This document shows, piece by piece, positions 6,464-14,510 of a DNA stretch of 20,257 nt. Every line of letters starts with the position of its first letter. The first letter of the stretch is position 1. The notes beneath the pieces were generated by a model. The model saw nothing but the letters and a program-made list of their open reading frames with translations, did no database searches and was not told the DNA's origin. The stretch is from Bacteroidales bacterium (GTDB taxonomy: Bacteria > Bacteroidota > Bacteroidia > Bacteroidales > UBA932). Where the stretch lies: positions 1 to 20,257 of the forward strand of contig JAFVDC010000011.1 of assembly GCA_017478685.1 (NCBI GenBank), written 5' to 3'. The translations under genes and the position numbers were made by a program.

Positions 6464-8872
6464 ATGAAACGTTTTCATTTCCTTGCCGTCGTGGCCGCCG
6501 TACTGGCCGTGATTGCATGTACAAAACCGGAACCCCAGACCAATACCGGAGACAATACCGGCACCACCACTCCTTCCAGCGCTTTCACCCAGGCCAGCGC
6601 GTGGAGCGTGATCGGCACAATTGGCGGCGACAGCTGGTCCAAGGACATAGCCATGAAAACCGACGGCACCTGGCACGCTGCATTTGGCGTAACCGTAACA
6701 GCGTCGGACCAGTTCAAGTTCCGTAAAAACGGCAACTGGGACTTTAACCTAGGCTCGGCTTCAGTTAAAGTGAATGAAAAGGTTTCGCTATCCCAGGGCG
6801 GGGACAACATGAAACTCCCTGCCGGGTCTTATGACATGTATATGGCCGAAACCGCCCAGGTGGCGTATTTCCTTCCGGCAGGCACGGCTTTCACCCACGC
6901 CGATGACGCAAAGGTGGAAGACGGCGGTGACCTCTACGGAGACTACAACGCCTCCCTTGCTTCGGCCGACAAAAAGTCCGGAATCACCTATCAGCTCAAC
7001 GTTTACAGCTTTGCCGATTCCGACGGCGACGGCCAGGGAGACTTCCAGGGCATTATCGACCACCTGGACTATCTGGACGCCATCGGAGCCACCGCCCTTT
7101 GGCTCAGCCCCGTGAACGACTCCCAGTCCTACCACGCCTACGACATCAAGGATTACTACTCCATCAAACCCATCTATGGCGGCAAGGGCGCAACCGCCGC
7201 CCAGGCCGAAGCCAAGTTCAAGGAACTCATAGACAAGGCCGCCGCAAAGAACATAGACATCTATATGGACTATGTCCTGAACCACTCCGGAGACCAGCAC
7301 CCGTGGTTCCAGAAGGCCCTCGCGGGAGATGAAACCTACATGGACTACTATGTTTTCAACTCCACCACCACCAACTGGGAAAACGACGACCGCAACAAGT
7401 CCATAGACAACTTTGCCGGCCAAACCGGTTTCTCCATGGGCGAGTGGCATTCGGCCTCCGTGGGCAATCCCGCCTACACCGGCTCCAAGAACCTCCACTT
7501 CAAGCTGGACGTGACAACGGCTTCGGCCCCCAAGCTTACCATTACCGAAACCTCGGACGCCGTTCAGGGAGACGGGGACTCCGGCTGGTATATCTATGAC
7601 AACAATGCCCACCAGATGCGGAAGACATCCACGGACAAGGTTTACGAACTCACCCTCAAGGTATCCAACAACTGGGGCGTCCTCGTCAAGGACCATGCGT
7701 CAGAGTGGGGAGACCACAAGTGGGGCGCTCCGGCATCTGACCCCAAGGTGGAATTCGGCAAGGCAAAGACCCTTGTGAAAGGTGACGCTGCCAACAACCT
7801 TATCTTCGGCGGAGATATATTATACTATTTCGGAAGTTTCTCCGGAAGCATGCCTGACCTCAATTACGGCCCTTGGAACACCTGCGAGACATCCCCTGCC
7901 TTCAAGGACCTTGCCGCAAGCGCCGACAAATGGATCAAGATGGGCGTGAAAGGCCTCAGGCTTGACGCCGTGATGTGGATTTACCAGTGCCACACGGACG
8001 CCAACGTCAAGTTCCTCAGCGAGTGGTACAACCACTGCAACGCCACCTACAAGGCCGCCGGCGGTGAAGGGGATTTCTACATGGTAGGAGAGGCCTATGA
8101 CTGGAACGCAGACATTGTGGCGCCCTACTACAAGGGTCTGCCGTCCCTGTTTGACTTTGCATATTACGGCACGGTGAAAGACCGCATCAGCAAGGGCTCG
8201 GGCTCCGACCTCGGCTCTGTGATAGCGGGCATCCAGACCAAGAACAAGAATGCATACGGGCAGGCCCTGCATACTCACAGGACCGGCTTCGAGGATGCCG
8301 TGAAGCTCTCCAACCACGACGAAAACCGCGTGGCCAGCGAGCTTGGCAATCACCCCCAGAAGAAGCGTCTTGCGGGCGCAATCCTTCTTACCAGCCCCGG
8401 AAAGCCCTACATCTACCAAGGCGAGGAACTTGGCTACTGGGGAGTCAAGAGCAGCGGAGACCAGAACGTGCGCCAGCCCATAAACTGGAACAAGGACTGC
8501 AAGGTGCCCACCGGGTGGTGCAGCTTTGACAAGAGCGTCATTACGGCCGAAACTTCCGTAGAGGCCCAGGCTGCCGACAACCGCTCCCTCCTTCAGCTCT
8601 ACCGCCACTTTGCCTATGCCCGCAACACCCATCCGGCCCTTGCCGAAGGTGAGATCGAGACAACGTCCTCCGGCAACAACGCCGTTGCTGCGTGGTATAT
8701 GAAATCGGCCTCCGAGAGAGTCCTTGTAATGCATAACCTCTCAGGCTCCGCAGTTACGGTAACCCGCAGCTCCGACAAACTTGACAAGGTAATAGTTTCC
8801 AACCATAAGGTTGAGGTGAGCGGCAGTTCCGTCACCATTCCCGCCTACGGATCAGTAGTATTTCAACAGTAA
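6464..8872 (+). CDS. susG: SusG-like GH13 alpha-amylase lipoprotein with N-terminal SusE/F-like domain
   Basis: The 802-residue protein begins with a lipoprotein signal (MKRFHFLAVVAAVLAVIAC, lipidated Cys19). A T/P/N-rich linker leads to a small beta domain (about 45-130) with GDSWSKDIAMKTDGTW and FKFRKNGNWDFNLGS, resembling the starch-binding modules of SusE/SusF. The GH13 barrel starts near residue 170. Conserved regions are MDYVLNH (268-274), GLRLDAVMW with nucleophile Asp501, MVGEAYDWN with acid/base Glu543, and SNHDENR with Asp619. About residues 345-450 form an insertion in the domain-B region, with NNWGVLVKDHASEWGDHKWGA. SusG carries its CBM58 starch-binding domain at the same place. 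A beta-sandwich closes the C-terminus. Expected role: endo-hydrolysis of starch or glycogen alpha-1,4 bonds on the cell envelope. The residues after Cys19 (TKPEPQ) are not a strong acidic surface-export signal, so surface exposure is uncertain. First gene after the candidate promoter. Confidence 0.88.
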   Translation: MKRFHFLAVVAAVLAVIACTKPEPQTNTGDNTGTTTPSSAFTQASAWSVIGTIGGDSWSKDIAMKTDGTWHAAFGVTVTASDQFKFRKNGNWDFNLGSASVKVNEKVSLSQGGDNMKLPAGSYDMYMAETAQVAYFLPAGTAFTHADDAKVEDGGDLYGDYNASLASADKKSGITYQLNVYSFADSDGDGQGDFQGIIDHLDYLDAIGATALWLSPVNDSQSYHAYDIKDYYSIKPIYGGKGATAAQAEAKFKELIDKAAAKNIDIYMDYVLNHSGDQHPWFQKALAGDETYMDYYVFNSTTTNWENDDRNKSIDNFAGQTGFSMGEWHSASVGNPAYTGSKNLHFKLDVTTASAPKLTITETSDAVQGDGDSGWYIYDNNAHQMRKTSTDKVYELTLKVSNNWGVLVKDHASEWGDHKWGAPASDPKVEFGKAKTLVKGDAANNLIFGGDILYYFGSFSGSMPDLNYGPWNTCETSPAFKDLAASADKWIKMGVKGLRLDAVMWIYQCHTDANVKFLSEWYNHCNATYKAAGGEGDFYMVGEAYDWNADIVAPYYKGLPSLFDFAYYGTVKDRISKGSGSDLGSVIAGIQTKNKNAYGQALHTHRTGFEDAVKLSNHDENRVASELGNHPQKKRLAGAILLTSPGKPYIYQGEELGYWGVKSSGDQNVRQPINWNKDCKVPTGWCSFDKSVITAETSVEAQAADNRSLLQLYRHFAYARNTHPALAEGEIETTSSGNNAVAAWYMKSASERVLVMHNLSGSAVTVTRSSDKLDKVIVSNHKVEVSGSSVTIPAYGSVVFQQ

Positions 8873-8880
8873 AACCGCAT

Positions 8881-10296
8881 ATGAAAAAGTTTATCGTCGC
8901 ACTTGCAGCGCTTGCCATTGCGGCCTGCGCACCCAAAGAGGTCCAGTATCACCCTGAATGGACCTATGATTCAGTTGTTTACGAGGTCAACATCCGCCAG
9001 TTCTCCCCTGAGGGAACCTTCGCAGGCGTTGAGGCCCAGCTTCCCCGCCTGAAGGACCTTGGCGTGGATGTCCTTTGGCTTATGCCAATGTATGAGATTG
9101 GCACCGAGGGCCGAAAAGGAACCCTTGGCTCCTACTACGCAATCTCCGACTACAAGAAAGTGAACCCTGAATTCGGCACCATGGAAGACTTCCAGCATCT
9201 TCTGAACGCCGCCCATGCAAGCGGATTCAAGGTAATCCTTGACTGGGTTGCCAACCAGACCGCCCCGGACAATGTATGGATGACGGAGAAACCCGCCGAC
9301 TTCTACGAGAGAGATGCCGAAGGCAACGCCATCTGGGAGTACGACTGGACCGACACCCGCAGCCTCAACTATGAGAATGAGGAAGTCTGGTGGGCCCAGG
9401 ACGACGCAATGCGTTTCTGGCTTGAAAAGGGCGTGGACGGCTTCCGCTGCGACGCCGCCGGCGAGGTCCCCGCAGAGTTCTGGTACGGAATCCTTCCCAA
9501 GATGAACAAGGACTACCCGGACATCTACCTCCTTGCCGAGGCCGAACGCGACAACCTTGCCGACCCTACCGTCACCTTCGACGCCAACTACGCCTGGGAG
9601 CTCCATCACCTGCTCAATTCCCTTGCAAAGGGCGCCAAGACCGTGGACGACCTTAAGGAGTACGTTGCACGTGATGCCGCCCGCTTCCCCAAGGAAGCTT
9701 TCCGCCTTACCTTCACCTCCAACCACGACGAAAACTCCTGGAGCGGAACTGAGTTCGAGCGCGAAGGTTCGGCCTGGGATGCCTGCGCCGTGCTTTGCTT
9801 CACCCTCCCTGGCTCCCAGCCGCTCATCTATACTGGCCAGGAAATCGGCCTGAACCGCCGTCTGGCCTTCTTTGAGAAGGACCCCATTACGGACTGGAGC
9901 GCCAATGAGTACACAACCTTCTGGAAAACCCTCGTGGACCTCAAGCACAACAATCCCGCCCTCAGGGCTGGCGAGCGCGGCGGAGACATTCTTTGGTGGG
10001 AAGCGCCGGAAGGCGTTGTGGCTTTCTCCCGCGAGGTCAAGGGCAACAAGGTGATTGTGCTGGCCAACTTTGGCGTCCCTGTGCCCGCAGAGGCTCCCGA
10101 GGTCAAGGCCGACGCCAACGACAACCGTCCGCAAGGCGATGTGGTGGCGGAACCTTTCAAGAACCTGGAGGGAGAACCTTACACCCCTGTCGTCAAACTT
10201 GACGGAGAATATACCAACGTGTTCACCGGAGAGAAAGTGAGCGGCGAGTATACCGCCACCATTGCTCCCGGAGAGTATCTGGTCCTTACAAAATGA
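8881..10296 (+). CDS. Short GH13 alpha-amylase-family lipoprotein
   Basis: This 471-residue GH13 enzyme has a lipoprotein signal ending in LAIAAC (Cys16). The barrel begins almost at once (SVVYEVNIRQFSPEGTF). Catalytic regions are ILDWVANQTA (region I), GFRCDAAGEVP with nucleophile Asp191, LLAEAERDN with acid/base Glu220, and TSNHDENSW with Asp283. The B domain is very short, and the C-terminal beta domain contains an insertion of about 40 residues rich in E, P, V and D (about 400-445) before GEYTNVFTGEKVSG. Compact enzymes like this in Bacteroidetes act on maltodextrins, but the exact bond specificity (amylase, glucosidase or transferase) cannot be read from sequence. It starts 8 bases after the SusG-like gene and overlaps the next gene by 4 bases (ATGA), which places it firmly in the operon. 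Confidence 0.88.
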   Translation: MKKFIVALAALAIAACAPKEVQYHPEWTYDSVVYEVNIRQFSPEGTFAGVEAQLPRLKDLGVDVLWLMPMYEIGTEGRKGTLGSYYAISDYKKVNPEFGTMEDFQHLLNAAHASGFKVILDWVANQTAPDNVWMTEKPADFYERDAEGNAIWEYDWTDTRSLNYENEEVWWAQDDAMRFWLEKGVDGFRCDAAGEVPAEFWYGILPKMNKDYPDIYLLAEAERDNLADPTVTFDANYAWELHHLLNSLAKGAKTVDDLKEYVARDAARFPKEAFRLTFTSNHDENSWSGTEFEREGSAWDACAVLCFTLPGSQPLIYTGQEIGLNRRLAFFEKDPITDWSANEYTTFWKTLVDLKHNNPALRAGERGGDILWWEAPEGVVAFSREVKGNKVIVLANFGVPVPAEAPEVKADANDNRPQGDVVAEPFKNLEGEPYTPVVKLDGEYTNVFTGEKVSGEYTATIAPGEYLVLTK

Positions 10297-12263
10297 GAAG
10301 GTATGCCCTCCTTGCAGCAGCGTTCATGACGATGGCCGCCTGTACTTCCGGAGTGGATTCCTCCAAGGTTCCCGAGGCCGGTCCCGGGGAAATAACCCGC
10401 GTGGAGCCCCTGAGCTGGTGGGTGGGCATGAATACGCCCCTCCAGCTCATGGTGCAGGGGCCGGATATTTCGGCCTGTGAAGTGAGCGCTTCCGGTAAGG
10501 GCCTCAAGGTGAAAAAGGTCCATAAGGCCGATAACCCGGATTTTCTGTTTGTGGACGTGGAAGTTTCGGCCCCCGGTACCCACGACCTTGTTTTCACAAG
10601 GGAAGGGGAGAGCTTCAAGTACCCGTATCTCATAAGGGAGCGCCGCCCCGGCAGTGCTTCCCGCGAGAGCTTTACCACCGCGGACATGATCTACCTGATC
10701 ATGCCCGACAGGTTCGCAAAGGGGGAGAGTGCCGAAAAAGCCTACGAAGACGGCTCCGGGCACCCCTGGAAGGCGCCTTTCATGCTGGACACCCTTGACA
10801 GGAAGGACCCCGGCGCCCGCCACGGAGGCAATATCCAGGGCATGACAGACCACCTGGATTATGTGGCCGACCTTGGCGCCACCGCCATATGGTGCACCCC
10901 GCTGCTTATGAACAACCAGCCCCGCGGAAGTTACCACGGCTATGCAATCACGGACTACTACCACACGGATCCCCGCTTTGGAGACAACGAGGATTACAGG
11001 GAGTTTGTTTCGGCCGCCCATTCAAAAGGCCTGAAGGTGATAATGGACGTGGTCACCAACCATTGCGGCACCGGACATTGGTGGATGGACAACCCTCCCT
11101 TTGACGACTGGTATCACGTGAATGAGCCTTACATGCAGATGAACGCCCTGTTCTCCGTGTACATGGACCCCCATGTGGCAAAGGTAGACCGTGAGCGCCA
11201 GGAAAGCGGCTGGTTTGTGCCGTCTATGCCGGACATGAACCTTGACAACCCGTTTGTACTGAGGTATTTCCAGCAGTGGGCGGTTTGGTGGATAGAGTAC
11301 GCCGGCCTTGACGGGCTGCGTGTGGACACCTATCCATACAACGAGCCCGAGCCCATGGCCAAGTGGTGCAAGGCGGTAACTGATGAATACACCAACATGA
11401 ACATAGTGGGCGAGTGCTGGGACTACTCCATCCCGCAGGTTGCCTACTGGCAGAAGGACAATCCCAACAAGAACGGCTTCAACTCCAACTTGCCGTCGGT
11501 GATGGACTTCCCTCTGGAGCAGGCCATCCATACGGCCCTCATGGAGGACAAGGTGTTCTGGAACGAGGGTATGACGCGCATCTACACGGTTCTGGCACAG
11601 GACTTTGTGTACAAGGACCTCAGCCACATACTCACCTTCTTCGCAAACCACGACCACGCCCGTACGGGTGATACTTTTAAGGAGGATCCTGAGCGCATGA
11701 AACTGGCCCTGGCGTTGCTTGCAACCGTCCGCGGCATCCCTCAGCTCTATTACGGAGACGAAATGATGTTCCTGGAGCGCAAGGATAGGCCCGGCTCCGA
11801 CGGCGCCAAGCGCATAGACTTCCCCGGTGGCTGGCCCGGCGACCCCTTCACCCTGTTTACTGCGGAGGGCCGTGCTTCGGCCCCGGAGATGTATTCCCAT
11901 GCGGCCGAACTCCACGACTATGCCAGGACGCTTTTCCGCTGGAGACGCGGCTGCAAGGCCGTTCAGGAGGGTGAGACGCTCCATTTCCTCTCCCGCAAGA
12001 ACGTTGGTCCCGTGAACATTACGGACAACACCTATTCGTTCTTCAGGTACACATCGGATGACGCCGTGTTTGTGTACATAAACAACAGCCTGGAGCCCCG
12101 TACGCTGGACTGGGACCATTACGCGGAGTTCGTCTCCGGTCCCGTGACCGGCACGGACGTCCTGAGCGGAGAGAAGGTCACTTTGCAGAACGGATTTAGC
12201 GTTGCGCCAAAATCGGCCCTTATTGTGGAATTCCAGCCTGGCGCACAAAACACTGAAAATTAA
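10293..12263 (+). CDS. susA: SusA-like neopullulanase/cyclomaltodextrinase (GH13) lipoprotein
   Basis: The 656-residue protein starts with a lipoprotein signal (MRRYALLAAAFMTMAAC, Cys17). An N-terminal immunoglobulin-like domain of the cyclomaltodextrinase N type follows (about 30-120, from RVEPLSWWVGMN to YPYLIRER). The GH13 catalytic domain begins near 128 (DMIYLIMPDRFAKG) and includes HGGNIQGMTDHLDY and DVVTNHCG (region I). Asp345 in GLRVDTYPYN is the nucleophile, Glu374 in NIVGECWDYS the acid/base, and Asp454 lies in FFANHDHAR. A short C-terminal beta domain ends the protein. This layout matches Bacteroides SusA (about 617 residues), which cuts pullulan and maltooligosaccharides in the periplasm. 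Here a lipobox replaces a simple Sec signal, so it is probably anchored to a membrane. ATGA overlap with the previous gene gives translational coupling. The subfamily call is by resemblance. Confidence 0.88.
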   Translation: MRRYALLAAAFMTMAACTSGVDSSKVPEAGPGEITRVEPLSWWVGMNTPLQLMVQGPDISACEVSASGKGLKVKKVHKADNPDFLFVDVEVSAPGTHDLVFTREGESFKYPYLIRERRPGSASRESFTTADMIYLIMPDRFAKGESAEKAYEDGSGHPWKAPFMLDTLDRKDPGARHGGNIQGMTDHLDYVADLGATAIWCTPLLMNNQPRGSYHGYAITDYYHTDPRFGDNEDYREFVSAAHSKGLKVIMDVVTNHCGTGHWWMDNPPFDDWYHVNEPYMQMNALFSVYMDPHVAKVDRERQESGWFVPSMPDMNLDNPFVLRYFQQWAVWWIEYAGLDGLRVDTYPYNEPEPMAKWCKAVTDEYTNMNIVGECWDYSIPQVAYWQKDNPNKNGFNSNLPSVMDFPLEQAIHTALMEDKVFWNEGMTRIYTVLAQDFVYKDLSHILTFFANHDHARTGDTFKEDPERMKLALALLATVRGIPQLYYGDEMMFLERKDRPGSDGAKRIDFPGGWPGDPFTLFTAEGRASAPEMYSHAAELHDYARTLFRWRRGCKAVQEGETLHFLSRKNVGPVNITDNTYSFFRYTSDDAVFVYINNSLEPRTLDWDHYAEFVSGPVTGTDVLSGEKVTLQNGFSVAPKSALIVEFQPGAQNTEN

Positions 12264-12278
12264 CAACTTATACATTCC

Positions 12279-12302
12279 CGGGTGCACCTGCAAGTACACC
12301 CG
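12279..12302 (+). promoter_or_regulatory. Intercistronic hairpin before susB
   Basis: CGGGTGCAC (12279-12287) and GTACACCCG (12294-12302) can pair as a 9-bp stem with one mismatch around the loop CTGCAA. It fills most of the 51-base gap between the susA stop and the susB ATG. No T-run follows, so a classical terminator is unlikely. An mRNA-processing or stabilising hairpin, or an operator, is possible. Confidence 0.45.
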
Positions 12303-12314
12303 ACCAACAGGATT

Positions 12315-14510
12315 ATGTTGAAAATCAAACACTTGCTGGCCAGCGTGGCGCTGATTGTCACGGCCTGCGGAACCAAGGCCCCCGCACCAAAGAGCGTAGA
12401 TTCCCTCAAGAGCCCGGACGGCAGGCTTGAGGCGCAGTTCCTCCTTGCCGAAGACGGCACCCCCGCCTACACCCTTACCTTTGACGGGAAGGATGTGATC
12501 AAGCCTTCCAAGTTGGGTTACAAGCTTGTGGGCGGAAAAGAGCTTACAAGCGGCTTCAAGCTGGAAGGCACGGAGCATGGCGCCATTGACGAAACCTGGG
12601 AGCCCGTATGGGGAGAGGAGAATGAAATCCGCAATAACGCCAGTGAGATGCTGGTGAAGCTCCGCAGGGAAGACGGCGTTGCCATGAACATCCGCTTCCG
12701 CCTTTACAACGACGGCCTTGGCTTCCGTTATGAGTTCCCCATGGAGAATTCCCTCACCTATTTCAAGGTGGCCGATGAAATTACCCAGTTTGCCCTCACC
12801 GGGGACCACACCGCATGGTGGATAGCAGGTGACTACGACACCCAGGAGTACAACTATACCCGCTCAAAGCTCTCCGAGATAAGGCGTTACAATGCTATGC
12901 CGCGCCCCTACAACGCCTCCCAGACCGTTGCTTCGGCAATGTCCGTGCAAACCGCCCTCCAGATGAAAACCGCCGATGGCCTGTACATCAACATCCATGA
13001 GGCCGAAGTCCTGGATTATCCCACCACCAACCTGGAGCTGGACGACAAGACCTTCACTTTCTCCACCCTCCTCACCCCGGATGCAGAGGGCGTGAAGGGA
13101 CGTCTGCAGGCCCCCTGCAAGAGCCCATGGCGCACCGTGCAGGTGTGTGAGAAGGCTACGGACGTGCTGGCTTCCCGCCTCATCCTCAACCTCAACGAGC
13201 CCTGCGCCATTGAGGACGTGAGCTGGATCCACCCCGTGAAGTATATGGGCGTATGGTGGGAGATGATTACAGGCCGAACCCACTGGTCATATACCGCCGA
13301 CTTCCCCTCTGTGCAGCTTGGCGTTACGGATTACTCCAAGGCCAAGCCCCACGGCCGTCATGGCGCCACCAACGAGAACGTGCGCATGTACATAGATTTT
13401 GCCGCCGAAAACGGCTTTGACGCCCTTCTCGTTGAAGGTTGGAACGAAGGTTTTGAAGACTGGTTCGGCCACCAGAAAGACTATGTGTTTGACTTTGTCA
13501 CGCCTTACCCGGATTTTGACCTTCCCGCCCTCAACGAGTATGCCCACTCCAAAGGAATACGCCTCATCATGCACCATGAAAGCTCTTCGTCCACAGTGAA
13601 CTATGAGCGCCACATGGAGGCTGCCTATGACCTCATGAACAAGTACGGCTACGACGCCGTCAAGAGCGGATACGTTGGAAACATCATCCCTTACGGAGAG
13701 CATCATTACAGCCAGCCGCTCATCAACCACTATCACTACGCTGTTGTCGAGGCCGCAAAGCACCATATAATGGTCAATGCCCACGAGGCGGTTCGGCCTA
13801 CGGGTCTTTGCCGAACCTGGCCCAACATGATTGGCAACGAGAGCGCAATGGGCACTGAGTTCCGCATGGACATCAACCCCGGCCATAGCGCCATCCTGCC
13901 CTTCACGCGCCTTCAGGGCGGCCCCATGGACTACACTCCCGGCATCTTCGAGCAGGATATGTCCATTACCGCTCCTGGCCAGACCGGCAAGATGCGCCAC
14001 ACTATCGGCAACCAGATCGGCCTGTACGTGACCTTCTATAGCTCGCTCCAGATGGCCGCAGACCTTCCCCAGAACTACTCCCGCTTCATGGACGCCTTCC
14101 AGTTCATAAAGGACGTGGCCGTAGACTGGGACAAGAGCCTGTATCTCATGGCCGAACCCGGCGAGTACATTGTGACGGCCCGTCATCCCAACTACAAGAC
14201 CCTGAATTCCGGCAGGCTCAAGGGCACTTCCGGCGCCTATGACTTCACCCATCCCGGCGGCGTTGAGAAGGATGTATGGTTTGTCGGCGGCATCACCGGC
14301 GAAAACGCCAAGGAGGTGGAAATCTCCCTGGATTTCCTGAAACCCGGCGTGGTGTATGAGGCAACCCTCTATGCCGATGCACCTGATGCCGATTATGAAA
14401 CCAATCCCCAGGCCTACGAAATCAGCCACCACCTCCTTTCGGCCGACAGCACCCTCAAGGTGTGGATGGCCAGAAGCGGCGGTTTCGGCCTTAGCCTTAG
14501 AGAAAAATAA
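12315..14510 (+). CDS. susB: SusB-like GH97 alpha-glucosidase lipoprotein
   Basis: The 731-residue enzyme belongs to GH97: N-terminal beta-sandwich (about 25-270), (beta/alpha)8 barrel (about 280-600) and C-terminal beta domain. Key acids are Glu422 (MHHESSSS), Glu491 (NAHEAVRPTG), Glu509 (GNESAMG) and Glu515 (GTEFR). Their spacings (69, 18 and 6 residues) equal those of Bacteroides thetaiotaomicron SusB as I remember it: Glu439 and Glu508 as base, Glu526 as calcium ligand and Glu532 as acid. This predicts an inverting, calcium-dependent exo-alpha-glucosidase rather than the retaining GH97 galactosidases. The signal MLKIKHLLASVALIVTAC makes it a lipoprotein (Cys18). The frame is open from a GTG at 12282, but that start would add 11 non-signal residues and sits inside the hairpin, so the ATG at 12315 is preferred. 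Last enzyme of the starch set; its TAA overlaps the kinase ATG by one base. Confidence 0.93.
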   Translation: MLKIKHLLASVALIVTACGTKAPAPKSVDSLKSPDGRLEAQFLLAEDGTPAYTLTFDGKDVIKPSKLGYKLVGGKELTSGFKLEGTEHGAIDETWEPVWGEENEIRNNASEMLVKLRREDGVAMNIRFRLYNDGLGFRYEFPMENSLTYFKVADEITQFALTGDHTAWWIAGDYDTQEYNYTRSKLSEIRRYNAMPRPYNASQTVASAMSVQTALQMKTADGLYINIHEAEVLDYPTTNLELDDKTFTFSTLLTPDAEGVKGRLQAPCKSPWRTVQVCEKATDVLASRLILNLNEPCAIEDVSWIHPVKYMGVWWEMITGRTHWSYTADFPSVQLGVTDYSKAKPHGRHGATNENVRMYIDFAAENGFDALLVEGWNEGFEDWFGHQKDYVFDFVTPYPDFDLPALNEYAHSKGIRLIMHHESSSSTVNYERHMEAAYDLMNKYGYDAVKSGYVGNIIPYGEHHYSQPLINHYHYAVVEAAKHHIMVNAHEAVRPTGLCRTWPNMIGNESAMGTEFRMDINPGHSAILPFTRLQGGPMDYTPGIFEQDMSITAPGQTGKMRHTIGNQIGLYVTFYSSLQMAADLPQNYSRFMDAFQFIKDVAVDWDKSLYLMAEPGEYIVTARHPNYKTLNSGRLKGTSGAYDFTHPGGVEKDVWFVGGITGENAKEVEISLDFLKPGVVYEATLYADAPDADYETNPQAYEISHHLLSADSTLKVWMARSGGFGLSLREK

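Noticed and set aside
12282..12314. GTG start for the SusB-like enzyme
   Set aside because: It would put 11 polar residues before a clean lipoprotein signal and sits inside a stem-loop; the ATG at 12315 starts the signal peptide directly.
11022..12809. 595-codon open frame on the minus strand, opposite susA and susB
   Set aside because: Antisense shadow caused by GC-rich third positions of real genes; the product shows no family motifs and the frame runs across two well-supported genes.
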